64,000 nucleotides of DNA from Nocardia sp. NBC_00565. Its GTDB lineage: Bacteria; Actinomycetota; Actinomycetes; Mycobacteriales; Mycobacteriaceae. This document shows positions 39,893 through 49,111 of the stretch, piece after piece (the first letter of the stretch is position 1; each line of letters opens with the position of its first letter). Below the pieces are notes generated by a model that saw only the letters and a list, made by a program, of their open reading frames with translations, made no database searches and was not told where the DNA came from. The stretch lies in assembly GCF_036345915.1 (NCBI RefSeq), contig NZ_CP107785.1, forward strand, positions 1,736,001-1,800,000. The letters run 5' to 3'. The position numbers and the translations under genes are program-made.

Positions 39893-40834
39893 ATGCCGTT
39901 GAAACCCGAGGCCCGGGTGATCGTCGATCTGGCCGCCGCGTCGTTCCCCGCGCTGGGCACCGAGGTGCTCGATGCCGCCCAGGCGCGCCGCATTCTCGCC
40001 GCGCGCCCGGCGGCTCCCGTCGACCCGATTCCGGTCGAACGGGTCGAGGAGCGGTGGGTGCCGGGGCCGCCCGGAGCGCCGCAGGTGCGGGTGCGCGTCT
40101 ATCGGCCCGCGGGCACCGAGCTGCCGGTAGTGGTGTTCTGTCACGGTGGCGGATTCGTGATCTGCGGTCTGGACAGTCACGATCAGCTGTGTCGAGCCAT
40201 GAGCAACGGCGTCGGCGCGATCGTGGTGTCGGTGGACTATCGGCAGGCACCCGAACATCGGTTCCCGGCCGCGGCCGAGGATGCCTATGCGGTGTTGGAA
40301 TGGGTCGCCGCCCAGGCGAGGACGTTCGGTGGGGATCCGGAACGGATTGCGGTGGCCGGGGACAGCTCCGGCGGGAATCTGGCCGCGGTGACGGCGCTGA
40401 TGGCCCGAGATCGCAACGGGCCCGCCATTGTTCACCAACTGCTGGTCTATCCGATGCTGGATCCAGCGCGCGACACCGAGTCCTATCGGGACAATGCCAA
40501 CGGATACTTCGTCACCGACGATCATTTGCGTTGGTACTGGGAGCAATACCTCGGATCCGACGGTGACGCGGCCAACCCGTACGCGGTACCGTCGCGCGCC
40601 ACCGATCTGTCCGGGCTGCCGCCCGCGTATGTCATTACCGCCGAGTTCGATCCGCTGCGGGACGAGGGCGAGGAGTACGGCGCTCGGCTCCGTGCGGCGG
40701 GTGTGCAGACCGTGGTGGTCCGCTACGACGGCGAATTCCACGGATTCTTCAGCATGGCCGACCACCTGCCCGACGCGAAAGAAGCCACCGCTCAGGCCTT
40801 TTCCGCTCTTCGCCGCGCACTGGAGTTCCGATGA
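39893..40834 (+). CDS. Alpha/beta-hydrolase esterase of the HSL (HGGG) family
   Basis: A 313-aa esterase from ATG 39893; an upstream in-frame extension overlaps the SDR. It has the oxyanion motif FCHGGGF, the nucleophile elbow GDSSGGN, the acid in AEFDPLRDEGEEY and the His in GEFHGFF, i.e. a complete hormone-sensitive-lipase-type triad. Enzymes of this group cleave small or steroid/terpene esters, fitting an upstream Baeyer-Villiger-like oxygenase. It overlaps the next gene by 4 bases (ATGA). Confidence 0.88.
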   Translation: MPLKPEARVIVDLAAASFPALGTEVLDAAQARRILAARPAAPVDPIPVERVEERWVPGPPGAPQVRVRVYRPAGTELPVVVFCHGGGFVICGLDSHDQLCRAMSNGVGAIVVSVDYRQAPEHRFPAAAEDAYAVLEWVAAQARTFGGDPERIAVAGDSSGGNLAAVTALMARDRNGPAIVHQLLVYPMLDPARDTESYRDNANGYFVTDDHLRWYWEQYLGSDGDAANPYAVPSRATDLSGLPPAYVITAEFDPLRDEGEEYGARLRAAGVQTVVVRYDGEFHGFFSMADHLPDAKEATAQAFSALRRALEFR

Positions 40835-41184
40835 GTATCGAGCGACTCGGCGCAATCTTCCCCGCTGACAACCTGACTGCCGCGATCGATCTGCTCACCG
40901 CGGTATTGGGCACCACCGCGACCTTTGTCGACGGCGACCGCTGGGCGCAGTTCGACATCGGCCCCACCCGAGTCATGCTCGCTGGTGCCGACGAGCGCGA
41001 CATGCCGTCCCTCGCGGTGAAAGTCGGCGACTTGGACGAGACCCTTGCCCGACTGCGTGCCGCCGGTTTTCCGGCCGCCGAACCGGTGACCGGACCACAT
41101 GAACGGCGCACTTCGGTCCGACCGTCGCCTGAATCGCCCTGGGCGATAGTCCTGTACGAGCCGGTGCATCGGCCAACTGGATAG
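40831..41184 (+). CDS. VOC/glyoxalase-fold protein
   Basis: A 117-aa protein starting at the ATGA overlap with the esterase. Two beta-alpha-beta-beta-beta modules (PADNLTAAIDLLTAVLGTTATFVDGDRWAQFDIGP; SLAVKVGDLDETLARLRAAGF ... SPWAIVLYEP) give the VOC fold. Metal ligands are not obvious in this copy, so it may be a binding or resistance protein. It is the last gene of the LLM-monooxygenase operon. Confidence 0.7.
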   Translation: MSIERLGAIFPADNLTAAIDLLTAVLGTTATFVDGDRWAQFDIGPTRVMLAGADERDMPSLAVKVGDLDETLARLRAAGFPAAEPVTGPHERRTSVRPSPESPWAIVLYEPVHRPTG

Positions 41185-41222
41185 CCGTTCCCTGTGGCTC
41201 AGGTAACTCCGCCACCCACCTT

Positions 41223-41254
41223 CCATACGCTACCGTATGGGTGAGTTCCATACG
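41223..41254. promoter_or_regulatory. Operator-like repeats upstream of the SRPBCC gene
   Basis: CCATACG-CTAC-CGTATGG (41223-41240, 7-bp arms) is followed by another CCATACG half-site at 41248-41254. It lies about 20 bases before the SRPBCC start. The convergent TetR gene downstream is the most obvious regulator. Confidence 0.55.
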
Positions 41255-41275
41255 GGACCGAATGGAGGTTGGGTC

Positions 41276-41791
41276 ATGGTTCGAAACGTCCATCAGCGGG
41301 AGTACCCCGTACCCGTGGCGCAGGTCGGCGCGCTGGTCGCCCGGGTCGCCGAGCCGGACAGTCCGGTGTGGCCGCCCGGCTGGCCCCCGATGGTGCTGGA
41401 CCGCCCGCTCGGTGTCGGTGCCGTCGGTGGGCACGGCCCCATCCGGTATCGGTGCACCGAGTGGGTGCCGGGTCGCCGCGCGCAGTTCACCCTCGCACCC
41501 GGATCACCCATCGAGGGCACGCACACCTTCGAGGTGTTGGACGGTCCTCGGCCGGACAGCAGCATCCTGCGACACGAGATAGCGGGCCGTCTGCGCGGTG
41601 TGGGCCGCATCCTGTGGCCCCTCGCCATCCGGTGGCTGCACGACGCCGTGCTCGAGGAACTCTTCGACCGAACCGCCGTCTCGCTGGGACATCCTCCGGT
41701 CACCCCGGCCCGTCGGTCCGCGTGGGTCACCTTGCTGCGCAAGCTCAGGTCGCGCCGCTCGAACGGCGCGCTCGTCGATTCGGCGGCGTAG
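41276..41791 (+). CDS. SRPBCC-family protein
   Basis: A 171-aa protein; ATG 41276 with GGAGG 7 bases before is preferred over 41237. START/Bet v1-like fold pattern: HQREYPVPVAQVGALVARV, an RYRCTEWVPGRRAQFTL strand and a final long helix WLHDAVLEELFDR. Family members bind hydrophobic ligands. Its 3' end overlaps the convergent TetR gene by 47 bases, and it is preceded by an operator-like dyad, so it may be the TetR target. Confidence 0.75.
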   Translation: MVRNVHQREYPVPVAQVGALVARVAEPDSPVWPPGWPPMVLDRPLGVGAVGGHGPIRYRCTEWVPGRRAQFTLAPGSPIEGTHTFEVLDGPRPDSSILRHEIAGRLRGVGRILWPLAIRWLHDAVLEELFDRTAVSLGHPPVTPARRSAWVTLLRKLRSRRSNGALVDSAA

Positions 41792-42335
41792 TGCGGAGTC
41801 CGGTGAGCAGCAGGGCCAGCAGTCGGTCGGCCTGACCGGTCGGGTCCGGTGTGTCCTGGGCGGCCCAGGCGATGCCGCCGATCATGCGCAGCACATCGGT
41901 CGCGTCGGCGGTCGCGATGACGGTCCCGGCTTCCTGGGCGCGGTGCAGTAACGCGGTGCCGATCGCGAAAGTCTCGGCATGCCAAGCGGATACCAATTCG
42001 GCACCGCCGTCGATGGCGGAAGTCAGTATCGCCGCGGAGAGTCCGCGAAAGGTGAGTGCGTGGCCGATCGCCGCGCGGAGCCAGGTGGTGAGCGCCCGAT
42101 AACTGTCCGGCTCATCCATCAGGTCGCGGCCGAGCTCGGTGAGTTCGGCGACGCGCTCACCGAGAACCGCTTCGATGAGGTCGAGGCGGGTGGGGAAGTG
42201 CCGGTAGAGGGTGCCGCTGGCGACACCGGCACGTCGGGCGATCTCGTCGAGGGAGGCGTCGACACCATATTCGGCGAAGGCGATTTGGGCCTGGTCGAGC
42301 AGACGCTCGTAGTTGCGCCGGGCATCGGCGCGCAT
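41745..42335 (-). CDS. TetR-family regulator
   Basis: A 196-aa repressor. HTH: NYERLLDQAQIAFAEYGVDA, LDEIARRAGVASGTLYRHFPTRLDLIEAV, a canonical TetR helix set. The C-terminal domain contains LLHRAQEAGTVIATADATDVLRM, common in a subgroup of actinobacterial TetRs that control nearby SRPBCC or SDR genes. Candidate operators flank it on both sides (41223-41254 and 42417-42447). Confidence 0.88.
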   Translation of the reverse strand: MRADARRNYERLLDQAQIAFAEYGVDASLDEIARRAGVASGTLYRHFPTRLDLIEAVLGERVAELTELGRDLMDEPDSYRALTTWLRAAIGHALTFRGLSAAILTSAIDGGAELVSAWHAETFAIGTALLHRAQEAGTVIATADATDVLRMIGGIAWAAQDTPDPTGQADRLLALLLTGLRTTPPNRRARRSSGAT

Positions 42336-42416
42336 CGGCCGCGTTGTGCCCGTGGATCTTTCGCGCGTCAGCGGGGTCTCCTCTTGCTAACCGGGGACGT
42401 AGTCCGTTACCGTTTC

Positions 42417-42447
42417 CGGATAACCGGACTATGCCTCATGTTATCCG
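42417..42447. promoter_or_regulatory. Operator-like dyad between TetR and SnoaL genes
   Basis: CGGATAAC-N15-GTTATCCG, perfect 8-bp arms, in the divergent promoter between the TetR gene (82 bases away) and the SnoaL-like gene (28 bases away). A nested shorter dyad TCCGG-ATAA-CCGGA lies at 42416-42429. Confidence 0.55.
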
Positions 42448-42474
42448 AAGAATGGGGCGGCAGGAGGTCGTCCC

Positions 42475-42891
42475 ATGGCGCTGTCGGTACAGGACCGAAT
42501 CGAGATCGGCGATCTGATCGCGCTGCACGGTCACCTCATGGACGCGGGCGAACTGGACCGGATGGATGAGCTGTTCACCGCCGGAATCACCTACGACCTC
42601 AACGATTTCGGGCGGGGTGAGCTACGCGGGATCCTGGCGCTACGGGAGGCGGCGGTCGCACTCGGCGGCGGCAACCCGGTCGGGCATCACATCACCAATG
42701 TCGTCATCACCGAGACCGACGGCGCGGTCCGAGTGCGGTCGAAGGGTATTGGCATCCATGCCGACGGGACCAGCCGCAGCGTCGAATACGACGATTTGCT
42801 CGTGCGCGAGGCGGCAGGCTGGCGCATTTCCTACCGTAAGGTGATCCTGCATCAGACGCCGCTGGGTGGTCGAGTGACCAGGTCCGTCTAG
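42475..42891 (+). CDS. SnoaL-like (NTF2-fold) protein
   Basis: A 138-aa protein with GGAGG before ATG 42475. Helix start VQDRIEIGDLIALHGHLMDA, DELFTAGITYDLNDFG, GHHITNVVITETDG and YDDLLVREAAGWRISYRKV are typical of the SnoaL_4 group, which includes dehydratase/isomerase-like small enzymes and many steroid-cluster proteins. A His-Asp pair (GHLMDAG; GHHITN) could be catalytic. It is followed 85 bp later by the TRAP transporter. Confidence 0.78.
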   Translation: MALSVQDRIEIGDLIALHGHLMDAGELDRMDELFTAGITYDLNDFGRGELRGILALREAAVALGGGNPVGHHITNVVITETDGAVRVRSKGIGIHADGTSRSVEYDDLLVREAAGWRISYRKVILHQTPLGGRVTRSV

Positions 42892-42976
42892 TTCAAAACA
42901 GACTGCTGGTCGTTCTTTTGCTGGCTACATGCTTGTTAGCCGCATAGAAACGGTCGCGCGTTGCTATCGTCGCGCC

Positions 42977-45061
42977 ATGTCGGACACACGGGACGCTCAT
43001 CTCGAAGCCGAGCCTCCCGCCGACCATCAGGTGGCCGGGGCGGGCGATGCTGCGCCGTCCGGGCCGGATCCCGAGCACCGGGCCTTGCCCGACAAGATCG
43101 AGGTCGACGACGAGGAACGACCCGCGCGGGTGCTGCGCGGATGGCCCGAGCGGATCGTGACGACCGCCGCGTTCGCCGTCGCGATGCTGGTGCTGTGGCA
43201 GGTCTTTCGGCCGCTGGCGCAGGGCAGCCAGTACTACCTGGTGATCTTCCTGGCCGGGACGCTGCCGCTGGTGTTTCTGGCCTATCGGTCCGGTGTGCGG
43301 TGGCTCGATCGCGGCGAGGGGCCCGGTCCGCTCGATTGGTTGCTGGCCGCGGTCAGCCTGGTGGTGTGCCTGTATCCGGTGCTGCCGATGGTGATCGGGT
43401 CCGGCGGGGGCGGCTACAACGCGTTCCTGGACCGGCAGGGATTGCTCGATCCGGTCGATATCGCCATGGGCACGGTGCTGCTGATATTGGTGCTGGAGGC
43501 CAGTCGGCGCACCACCGGGTGGGTGTTGCCCGCGGTCTGCCTGGTGTTCCTCGCGTACGGCTATTACGGCGGACGACTGCCACAGCACTGGACCATCGCG
43601 CACGCCGGGCTCGACTTCGACCAGATCGTCGACGCGCTGTACAACTCGGGCAGCGGGTTCTACGGCACGCCGCTGGATGTCGCGGCCACCTACATCGTGC
43701 TGTTCACCCTCTACGGTGCGGTGCTCGAATTCTCCGGCGCGGCACAGTTCTTCGTCGATCTGTCGGTGGCGGCGTTCCGGCGCTCGCGCGGCGCGGCCGG
43801 ACGCACCACGGTCGCCTCGGGATTCCTGCTCGGCACCGTCTCCGGCTCGGGCACCGCGACCGCGGTGACGGTCGGCGCGGTGACCTGGCCGATTCTGCGC
43901 CGCGCCGGGTATCCGCCGGAGCAGGCGGCGGGCGTACTCGCGGCGGCCGGTGTCGGCGCGATTCTCTCGCCGCCGACGCTGGGCGTCGCCGCGTTCATCG
44001 TCGCCGAGTACCTCGACGTCTCCTATGTGACGGTGCTGGGCTGGGCGATGATCCCGACCCTGCTGTACTACTTGGGAATTCTGCTCGCGGTGGAGATCGA
44101 TGCGCGCCGGCTCGGCATCAGAGCGGTCGAGATCAGCGCCACCTCGGTATGGCGGCTGCTGCTGCGATTCGGTTATCACTTCCTGTCTTTGATCGTGATC
44201 GTGGTGCTGCTGCTGATCGGTGTGAGTGCCGCGCGCGCCGTCGTATACGCCACCGCACTGGCTTTCGTGCTCGCGTTCCTGGACTCGCGCGTGCGGGCCA
44301 GGGCACGCTCACCGCGCCGGATCTTCCACATGCTCGGCAGCGGTGTGCGTTCGGCGCTGCCGGTCGTCGCGGTGTGCACGTCGGCGGGGGTGATCACCGC
44401 GATCGCCACCAAAACCGGACTCGGCGCGCAACTGGCTTCGCTACTGGTGAGTGCGGGAAAGGCGTTATCGGACAACCACACTGTGGTGCTGGCCTGCACC
44501 GTGGTGCTCGCCGCGATCGCACTCGCGCTACTCGGGCTCGCGGTGCCGGTGACCGCGTCGTTCATCATCGGCTGGGCGATCATCGGTCCGGCCCTGCTCG
44601 CGCTGGACGTGTCCGCGCCCGCCTCGGCGATGTTCGTCTTCTACTATTCGGTGCTCTCCGAGGTGACGCCGCCGACCGCGCTGGCGGCCGTCGGCGCGGC
44701 GGCGATCACCGGAGCGCGTGCGGTGCCGACGATGTGGCAGGCGTTGAAGTACGCGCTGCCCGCCTTCCTGGTGCCGATTGTGTTCGTGCTCAGCGGCCCT
44801 GGCGAATATCTCCTCGGGCACGGGCCGGTGCTCGGCGTGCTGTGGACGACGATCGTGGCCGGCCTCGGCGTGGCGGCGCTGGCCGCGGCGACCGGCGGCT
44901 GGATTCTCGGCATCGGCCCGGCCGGTGTCCCGGCGCGACTGCTCGCCGCGGTGGCCGGTCTGGCCCTGCTGTACCTGGAGCCCGGCGCGCTCGTCGTCGG
45001 TCTGGCCGCGCTGACCGCGGCCGTCGGGGTCACTCTGCTCGCCCGAAGGAGGACGACTTGA
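42977..45061 (+). CDS. TRAP transporter permease, fused 4TM/12TM (DctQM-type)
   Basis: The 694-aa membrane protein starts with about 55 polar residues, then 16 or more hydrophobic helices. The N-terminal helices correspond to the small DctQ part (VTTAAFAVAMLVLWQVF ...); the rest to the DctM part, with conserved GPLDWLLAAVSLVVC, SGSGTATAVTVGAVTWPI and ILSPPTLGVAAFIVAEYLDVSYV motifs. It imports substrate with Na+ using a TAXI binding protein. The next gene overlaps by 4 bases (TTGA). Substrates of TAXI systems are often organic acids; here a steroid or aromatic-acid substrate is inferred from context. Confidence 0.9.
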   Translation: MSDTRDAHLEAEPPADHQVAGAGDAAPSGPDPEHRALPDKIEVDDEERPARVLRGWPERIVTTAAFAVAMLVLWQVFRPLAQGSQYYLVIFLAGTLPLVFLAYRSGVRWLDRGEGPGPLDWLLAAVSLVVCLYPVLPMVIGSGGGGYNAFLDRQGLLDPVDIAMGTVLLILVLEASRRTTGWVLPAVCLVFLAYGYYGGRLPQHWTIAHAGLDFDQIVDALYNSGSGFYGTPLDVAATYIVLFTLYGAVLEFSGAAQFFVDLSVAAFRRSRGAAGRTTVASGFLLGTVSGSGTATAVTVGAVTWPILRRAGYPPEQAAGVLAAAGVGAILSPPTLGVAAFIVAEYLDVSYVTVLGWAMIPTLLYYLGILLAVEIDARRLGIRAVEISATSVWRLLLRFGYHFLSLIVIVVLLLIGVSAARAVVYATALAFVLAFLDSRVRARARSPRRIFHMLGSGVRSALPVVAVCTSAGVITAIATKTGLGAQLASLLVSAGKALSDNHTVVLACTVVLAAIALALLGLAVPVTASFIIGWAIIGPALLALDVSAPASAMFVFYYSVLSEVTPPTALAAVGAAAITGARAVPTMWQALKYALPAFLVPIVFVLSGPGEYLLGHGPVLGVLWTTIVAGLGVAALAAATGGWILGIGPAGVPARLLAAVAGLALLYLEPGALVVGLAALTAAVGVTLLARRRTT

Positions 45062-46053
45062 GAAGAGTTGCAATAGGATTCGCTGTCGCCGTGGTTTCGG
45101 CCGGATTGCTGGCCGGCTGTGGGGGACGACGCGACACGCCGCAGACCGATGCGGGCGGCGCGGTCACCTGCCAGGTCGAGAACGAGACCAGGGTCGGCAT
45201 CGCGACGGGCAATGCGACCGGTGTGTACTTCGCGCTCGGCAACGCCTATGCCGAACAGATTTCGCAGGCCACCGGCGGCAAGGTGAAGGCGACCGCGGCC
45301 GAAACCGGTGCGTCGGTGCAGAACATCCAGCAGGTGGTCGCGGGAACATATCAGGTCGCGTTCGCGCTCGCCGACACCGCCGCGGACGCCGTTATGGGCA
45401 ACGCCGGCTTCGACGGCAAGAAGCAACCGGTGCAAGCGCTTGCCCGGCTCTACCCGAACTACACCCAGGTGATCGTGCGCACCGGCGCCGAGATCGGGTC
45501 CCTCTCCGACCTGCGTGGCAAGCGGGTCTCCACGGGATCGCCGAAGTCCGGCACCGAGGTGATCGCCCAACGCGTGCTGCAGGCGGCCGGACTGAATCCG
45601 GACACCGACATCTCGGCCCAGCGCCTGGACCTCACCAAAACGGTGGACGGTATGAAGGACGGCTCCATCGACGCCATGTTCTTCTCCGGCGGTCTGCCTA
45701 CTCCCGGTGTCACCGACCTGTTCACCTCCGAGAAGGGCAAGGTGCGCTTCCTCGATATCGCCGATCTGACCGGCAGCATGCACGCGGTCAACCCGGTCTA
45801 CGAGGAGGGCACCATCCCCGCCACGGCCTACGGCCTGGCCGAGGACGTGAAGACCATCGTGGTCCCGAACTTGCTGCTGGTCCGCGACGACCTCGACGCC
45901 AACCTGGCCTGCGTGCTCACCAAGACGCTCTTCGACCGCAAACCCCAACTGGAACAGGCCAATTCGTCCGCGAAAGGGATCAACCGCGATACCGCCACCA
46001 TTACCGCACCGGTGCCGTTGCACCGCGGCGCGGCACATGCGTTGACGAAGTAG
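45058..46053 (+). CDS. TAXI-family TRAP transporter solute-binding lipoprotein
   Basis: A 331-aa lipoprotein. The start is TTG 45058, overlapping the permease stop, with AAGGAGG ahead. Lipobox LLAGC (residues 17-21) after a hydrophobic signal. The mature part has the TAXI signature: RVGIATGNATGVYFALGNAYAE, ETGASVQNIQQVVAGTYQVAFAL, and ADLRGKRVSTGSPKSGTEV-like loops. It captures the substrate outside the membrane for the TRAP permease. It ends 11 bp before the convergent IclR gene. Confidence 0.92.
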   Translation: MRRVAIGFAVAVVSAGLLAGCGGRRDTPQTDAGGAVTCQVENETRVGIATGNATGVYFALGNAYAEQISQATGGKVKATAAETGASVQNIQQVVAGTYQVAFALADTAADAVMGNAGFDGKKQPVQALARLYPNYTQVIVRTGAEIGSLSDLRGKRVSTGSPKSGTEVIAQRVLQAAGLNPDTDISAQRLDLTKTVDGMKDGSIDAMFFSGGLPTPGVTDLFTSEKGKVRFLDIADLTGSMHAVNPVYEEGTIPATAYGLAEDVKTIVVPNLLLVRDDLDANLACVLTKTLFDRKPQLEQANSSAKGINRDTATITAPVPLHRGAAHALTK

Positions 46054-46064
46054 GAACTGGACGT

Positions 46065-46931
46065 CTACGGCGTCAGCGCACATGTGAGCGCGTGGGCGGT
46101 GTCGATCGTGGCGGTGCTGAAGTCGTCGCGCTCGGATTTGGTGGTCGATATGCGCAGCGGGCCGAGTTGGACCTCGTAGGCGGCCTGGCCGGCGGTGTCG
46201 AAGACCGGGGCGGCGAGGTAGCTCAGGGGGAGTTCGGCGTCGGAGTCCAATTCGGCCCTGGTGAACGGGCGGGAGGTGAGGAAGGCCAGGCGACGCAGGG
46301 CGCGGGTGCGCAGGTGAGGTTGTCCGAGTTCGGTGCGCATGGCGCCGAGTAGGTCGGCGAGGAGTTCGACGGTGCCCGCGTCGTCGGTGCGGGGCCGGAA
46401 GAGTGCGACGCCGCGATCGCGAACGAGAGTGAGCAGGGCGCTCGCGACGCGGCGGTCCGCATCGGGGGCGGTGGCGAGCCAGGCGTTCTGTTCGGCGGCC
46501 GAGCGCCAGGGCATGACGCTCGCGCCCGCCGGAAATTGCAGGGGAAAGCGGTGGCCGACGGGGAGGCCGGGGACGACGCGCTCGGGTCCGTGGCGGACAT
46601 CCAGGACGGTCAGATGGTCGGGTTCGATGCGGCTCAGGGTGGTGCCGTAGCCGGTGCGGACGGTGAGTTCGGTGAGGATGTCGCCGAGGGTGGGCGGGAG
46701 TGCGGGGCCGTGCAGTCCCATGAGCGTGGGGCCGAGGCCGTAGCCGCGGCTCGGATCGCGCCGCACCCAGCCCGCCGAATCCAGTTCGGCCAGAATCGCG
46801 GTCGCGGTCGCGCGGGCGATATCGAGGCGGTCTGCGATGGCCGCGACGCTCATCGGCTCCGGCGTGGCGGCGAGCGCAGACACGATATCGATGACGCGGC
46901 GGGTCGGCGGGGACGGGGACCGGTCGGACAT
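46065..46931 (-). CDS. IclR-type transcriptional regulator
   Basis: A 288-aa regulator with ATG 46931 after AGAGG. N-terminal winged helix: [43 protein letters not shown] (IclR HTH). The effector domain (about 85-288) is divergent, with [20 protein letters not shown]. It probably controls the divergent SDR/DapB-like operon. A 14-bp perfect palindrome sits between the two starts. Confidence 0.82.
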   Translation of the reverse strand: MSDRSPSPPTRRVIDIVSALAATPEPMSVAAIADRLDIARATATAILAELDSAGWVRRDPSRGYGLGPTLMGLHGPALPPTLGDILTELTVRTGYGTTLSRIEPDHLTVLDVRHGPERVVPGLPVGHRFPLQFPAGASVMPWRSAAEQNAWLATAPDADRRVASALLTLVRDRGVALFRPRTDDAGTVELLADLLGAMRTELGQPHLRTRALRRLAFLTSRPFTRAELDSDAELPLSYLAAPVFDTAGQAAYEVQLGPLRISTTKSERDDFSTATIDTAHALTCALTP

Positions 46932-46993
46932 GGACAACCTCTTGTGCGGTTTGCTGGAATGGCTCTACGATGACGAATATTACTACATATGGC

Positions 46994-47007
46994 GTCGAAT
47001 ATTCGAC
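46994..47007. promoter_or_regulatory. Perfect 14-bp palindrome GTCGAATATTCGAC
   Basis: Located between the divergent IclR and SDR genes, 16 bases before the SDR start. A related half GACGAATAT is 22 bases further left. It is the likely IclR binding site. Confidence 0.6.
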
Positions 47008-47022
47008 AGTTGCGGAGCGCGC

Positions 47023-47817
47023 ATGATCCTGGACAGATTCCGAATCGACGGACAGGTCGCTATCGTCACCGGCGCGGGCCGCGGCCTCGGCGCGGCGATC
47101 GCGGTGGCTTTCGCGGAGGCGGGCGCGGATGTCGTCATCGCATCCCGCACCAAGAGTCAGTTGGACGAGGTCGCCGAGAAGGTGGCGGCGGTGGGCCGCC
47201 AGGCGCATGTGGTACCCGCGGATCTCAGCGATCTCGAGACGAGCGCCGGGCTGGCCGCCGCGGCCGTCGAACGCTTCGGGCGGCTCGATATCGTGGTCAA
47301 CAATGTCGGTGGCGCGCTGCCGTGTCCGTTGCTCGATACGACGCCGGACGCGCTGGCGCAGGCATTCAACTTCAATGTGACCAATGCGCACGCGCTGGTG
47401 CGCGCCGCCGTGCCGAAGATTCTCGAAACCGCCGGTGGTGGTTCGATTCTCAATATCACCTCGACCATGGGCCGCCTGCCCGGCCGCGCCTTCGCCGCCT
47501 ACGGAACGGCGAAAGCCGCACTGGCGCACTACACGCGGCTGGCGGCGATGGATTTGAATCCGCGCATCCGGGTGAACGCCATCGCACCCGGCTCGATCCT
47601 GACCTCGGCGCTGGAGATCGTGGCGAGCAACGATACGATGCGCGCCGAGCTGGAGTCGAAGACACCGCTGCACCGCATCGGTGAGCCCGAGGATATCGCC
47701 GCCGCCGCACTGTATTTGGTGTCGCCGGCCGGAAAGTACGTAACGGGCAAGGTGCTCGAACCCGACGGCGGGCTGATCGCGCCGAACCTCGACCTCCCGC
47801 TGCCGGATCTGTCATGA
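47023..47817 (+). CDS. Short-chain dehydrogenase
   Basis: A 264-aa SDR from ATG 47023. [19 protein letters not shown] cofactor loop, NNVGG, Ser in [22 protein letters not shown] with Tyr/Lys. The segment [19 protein letters not shown] and the C-terminal [16 protein letters not shown] are like SDRs often paired with a DapB-like reductase in actinobacterial steroid and terpene clusters. It overlaps the next gene by 4 bases (ATGA). Confidence 0.85.
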   Translation: MILDRFRIDGQVAIVTGAGRGLGAAIAVAFAEAGADVVIASRTKSQLDEVAEKVAAVGRQAHVVPADLSDLETSAGLAAAAVERFGRLDIVVNNVGGALPCPLLDTTPDALAQAFNFNVTNAHALVRAAVPKILETAGGGSILNITSTMGRLPGRAFAAYGTAKAALAHYTRLAAMDLNPRIRVNAIAPGSILTSALEIVASNDTMRAELESKTPLHRIGEPEDIAAAALYLVSPAGKYVTGKVLEPDGGLIAPNLDLPLPDLS

Positions 47818-48896
47818 CCTATCGCGTAGTCCAATGGGGCACAGGCAATGTCGGCGCGCATGCGCTGGCGGGGGTGATCGCCAATCCGGATCTGGAACTG
47901 GTCGGGGTGTGGGTGTCGGGGTCGAAGAAGGACGGGCTCGACGCGGGAATCATTGCCGGACTGGATCATTCGGTCGGCGTGACCGCGACGACGGATACCG
48001 AGGCGATCCTCGCCGCGAAACCCGATTGCGTCGTGTACTGCTCGATGACCGACAACCGCCTGCTCGAGGCGGTCGAAGATCTGCGCAAGTTGCTCAGCGC
48101 CGGGATCAATGTGGTGGCGTGTGCGCCGGTGTTCTTCCAGTATCCCTACGGTGTGCTGCCGGATGAGCTGCTGAAGCCGATTCAAGAGGCCGCGGCGCAG
48201 GGCAATTCGTCGCTGTGGGTCAACGGCATCGATCCCGGTTTCGCCAATGATCTACTGCCGCTTGCCCTCGCGGGCACCTGTCTGCGCATCGATCAACTGC
48301 GGTGTCTGGAGATCGTCGATTACGCCAGCTACGACAACCGTGAGGTCATGTTCGACATCATGGGCTTCGGCAAACCGCTCGACGAGACCCCGATGCTGTT
48401 GCAGCCCGGCGTGTTGTCGCTGGCCTGGGGCGGCACCGTGCGCCAGTTGGCGGCGGGTATCGGCGTGACCCTCGACGCCGTCACCCAGACCTACGAACGC
48501 ATTCCCGCGCCCGAGTCGTTCGATATCGCCACCGGGCATATCGCCGAAGGGACCGCGGCCGCACTGCGTTTCGAGGTGCGCGGCATGGTCGGGGATCAGG
48601 TGGTGACCGTGCTCGAGCACGTTACGCGGCTGCGCCCCGACCTGTGCCCGGACTGGCCGCAACCCGCGCACCGCGAAGGCTCCTACCGCGTCGAGATCAC
48701 CGGCGAACCCAGCTACGCCATGGACCTGGTCACCTCGAGCCGCAACGGCGACCACAACCACGCGACGCTACTGGCCACCGCCATGCGCATCGTCAACGCG
48801 GTCCCCGCCGTCGTCCGAGCCCCAGCGGGAATCCGCACCGCACTGGACCTCCCACTGATCACCGCCCCCGCAACCCGCCCACCTCGGACGTCGTAA
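47814..48896 (+). CDS. DapB-like NAD(P)H-dependent dehydrogenase/reductase
   Basis: A 360-aa protein with N-terminal Rossmann start [18 protein letters not shown] (GxGxxG) and the DapB N-terminal fold ([30 protein letters not shown]). C-terminal domain: [17 protein letters not shown] and [18 protein letters not shown]. Often annotated as diacylglycerol/dihydrodipicolinate reductase-like or amine dehydrogenase family. It acts on an unknown substrate and is coupled to the SDR in front of it. Confidence 0.8.
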   Translation: MTYRVVQWGTGNVGAHALAGVIANPDLELVGVWVSGSKKDGLDAGIIAGLDHSVGVTATTDTEAILAAKPDCVVYCSMTDNRLLEAVEDLRKLLSAGINVVACAPVFFQYPYGVLPDELLKPIQEAAAQGNSSLWVNGIDPGFANDLLPLALAGTCLRIDQLRCLEIVDYASYDNREVMFDIMGFGKPLDETPMLLQPGVLSLAWGGTVRQLAAGIGVTLDAVTQTYERIPAPESFDIATGHIAEGTAAALRFEVRGMVGDQVVTVLEHVTRLRPDLCPDWPQPAHREGSYRVEITGEPSYAMDLVTSSRNGDHNHATLLATAMRIVNAVPAVVRAPAGIRTALDLPLITAPATRPPRTS

Positions 48897-49070
48897 ACGT
48901 CCCAACGGTGTCCGACGCTGCGCGCTCCATATCACCCTTCGCGCCCGGTGTCGGATTTCGTACCCGTTGTCGGCATCGAGGGACAAGCCCGATACAGGGT
49001 GCGGCAGTCGATCCCCGCAGTGCGTGTGCCGATGCTGTGCACTCACTGTGGGGGCTTCGCCATCTTGGTA

Positions 49071-49087
49071 GCACCCACAACGGGTGC
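49071..49087 (-). terminator. Short hairpin GCACCC-ACAAC-GGGTGC
   Basis: A 6-bp stem with 5-nt loop, 24 bases beyond the stop of the minus-strand aminotransferase gene and in the convergent gap with the DapB-like gene. Weak by itself. Confidence 0.3.
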
Positions 49088-49111
49088 GGAGTCAGCCAGC
49101 GAGTGCCCCTG

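Noticed and set aside
42961..45057. Plus-strand extension that would make the TAXI gene 1030 aa long
   Set aside because: The upstream part is the permease read in a wrong frame; the TTG at 45058 with AAGGAGG and a lipoprotein signal gives the natural start.
44644..47673. Minus-strand frame of 1009 codons over TRAP/TAXI/SDR genes
   Set aside because: Covers several genes with clear motifs on the other strand; no recognisable domain, and it spans known gene boundaries.
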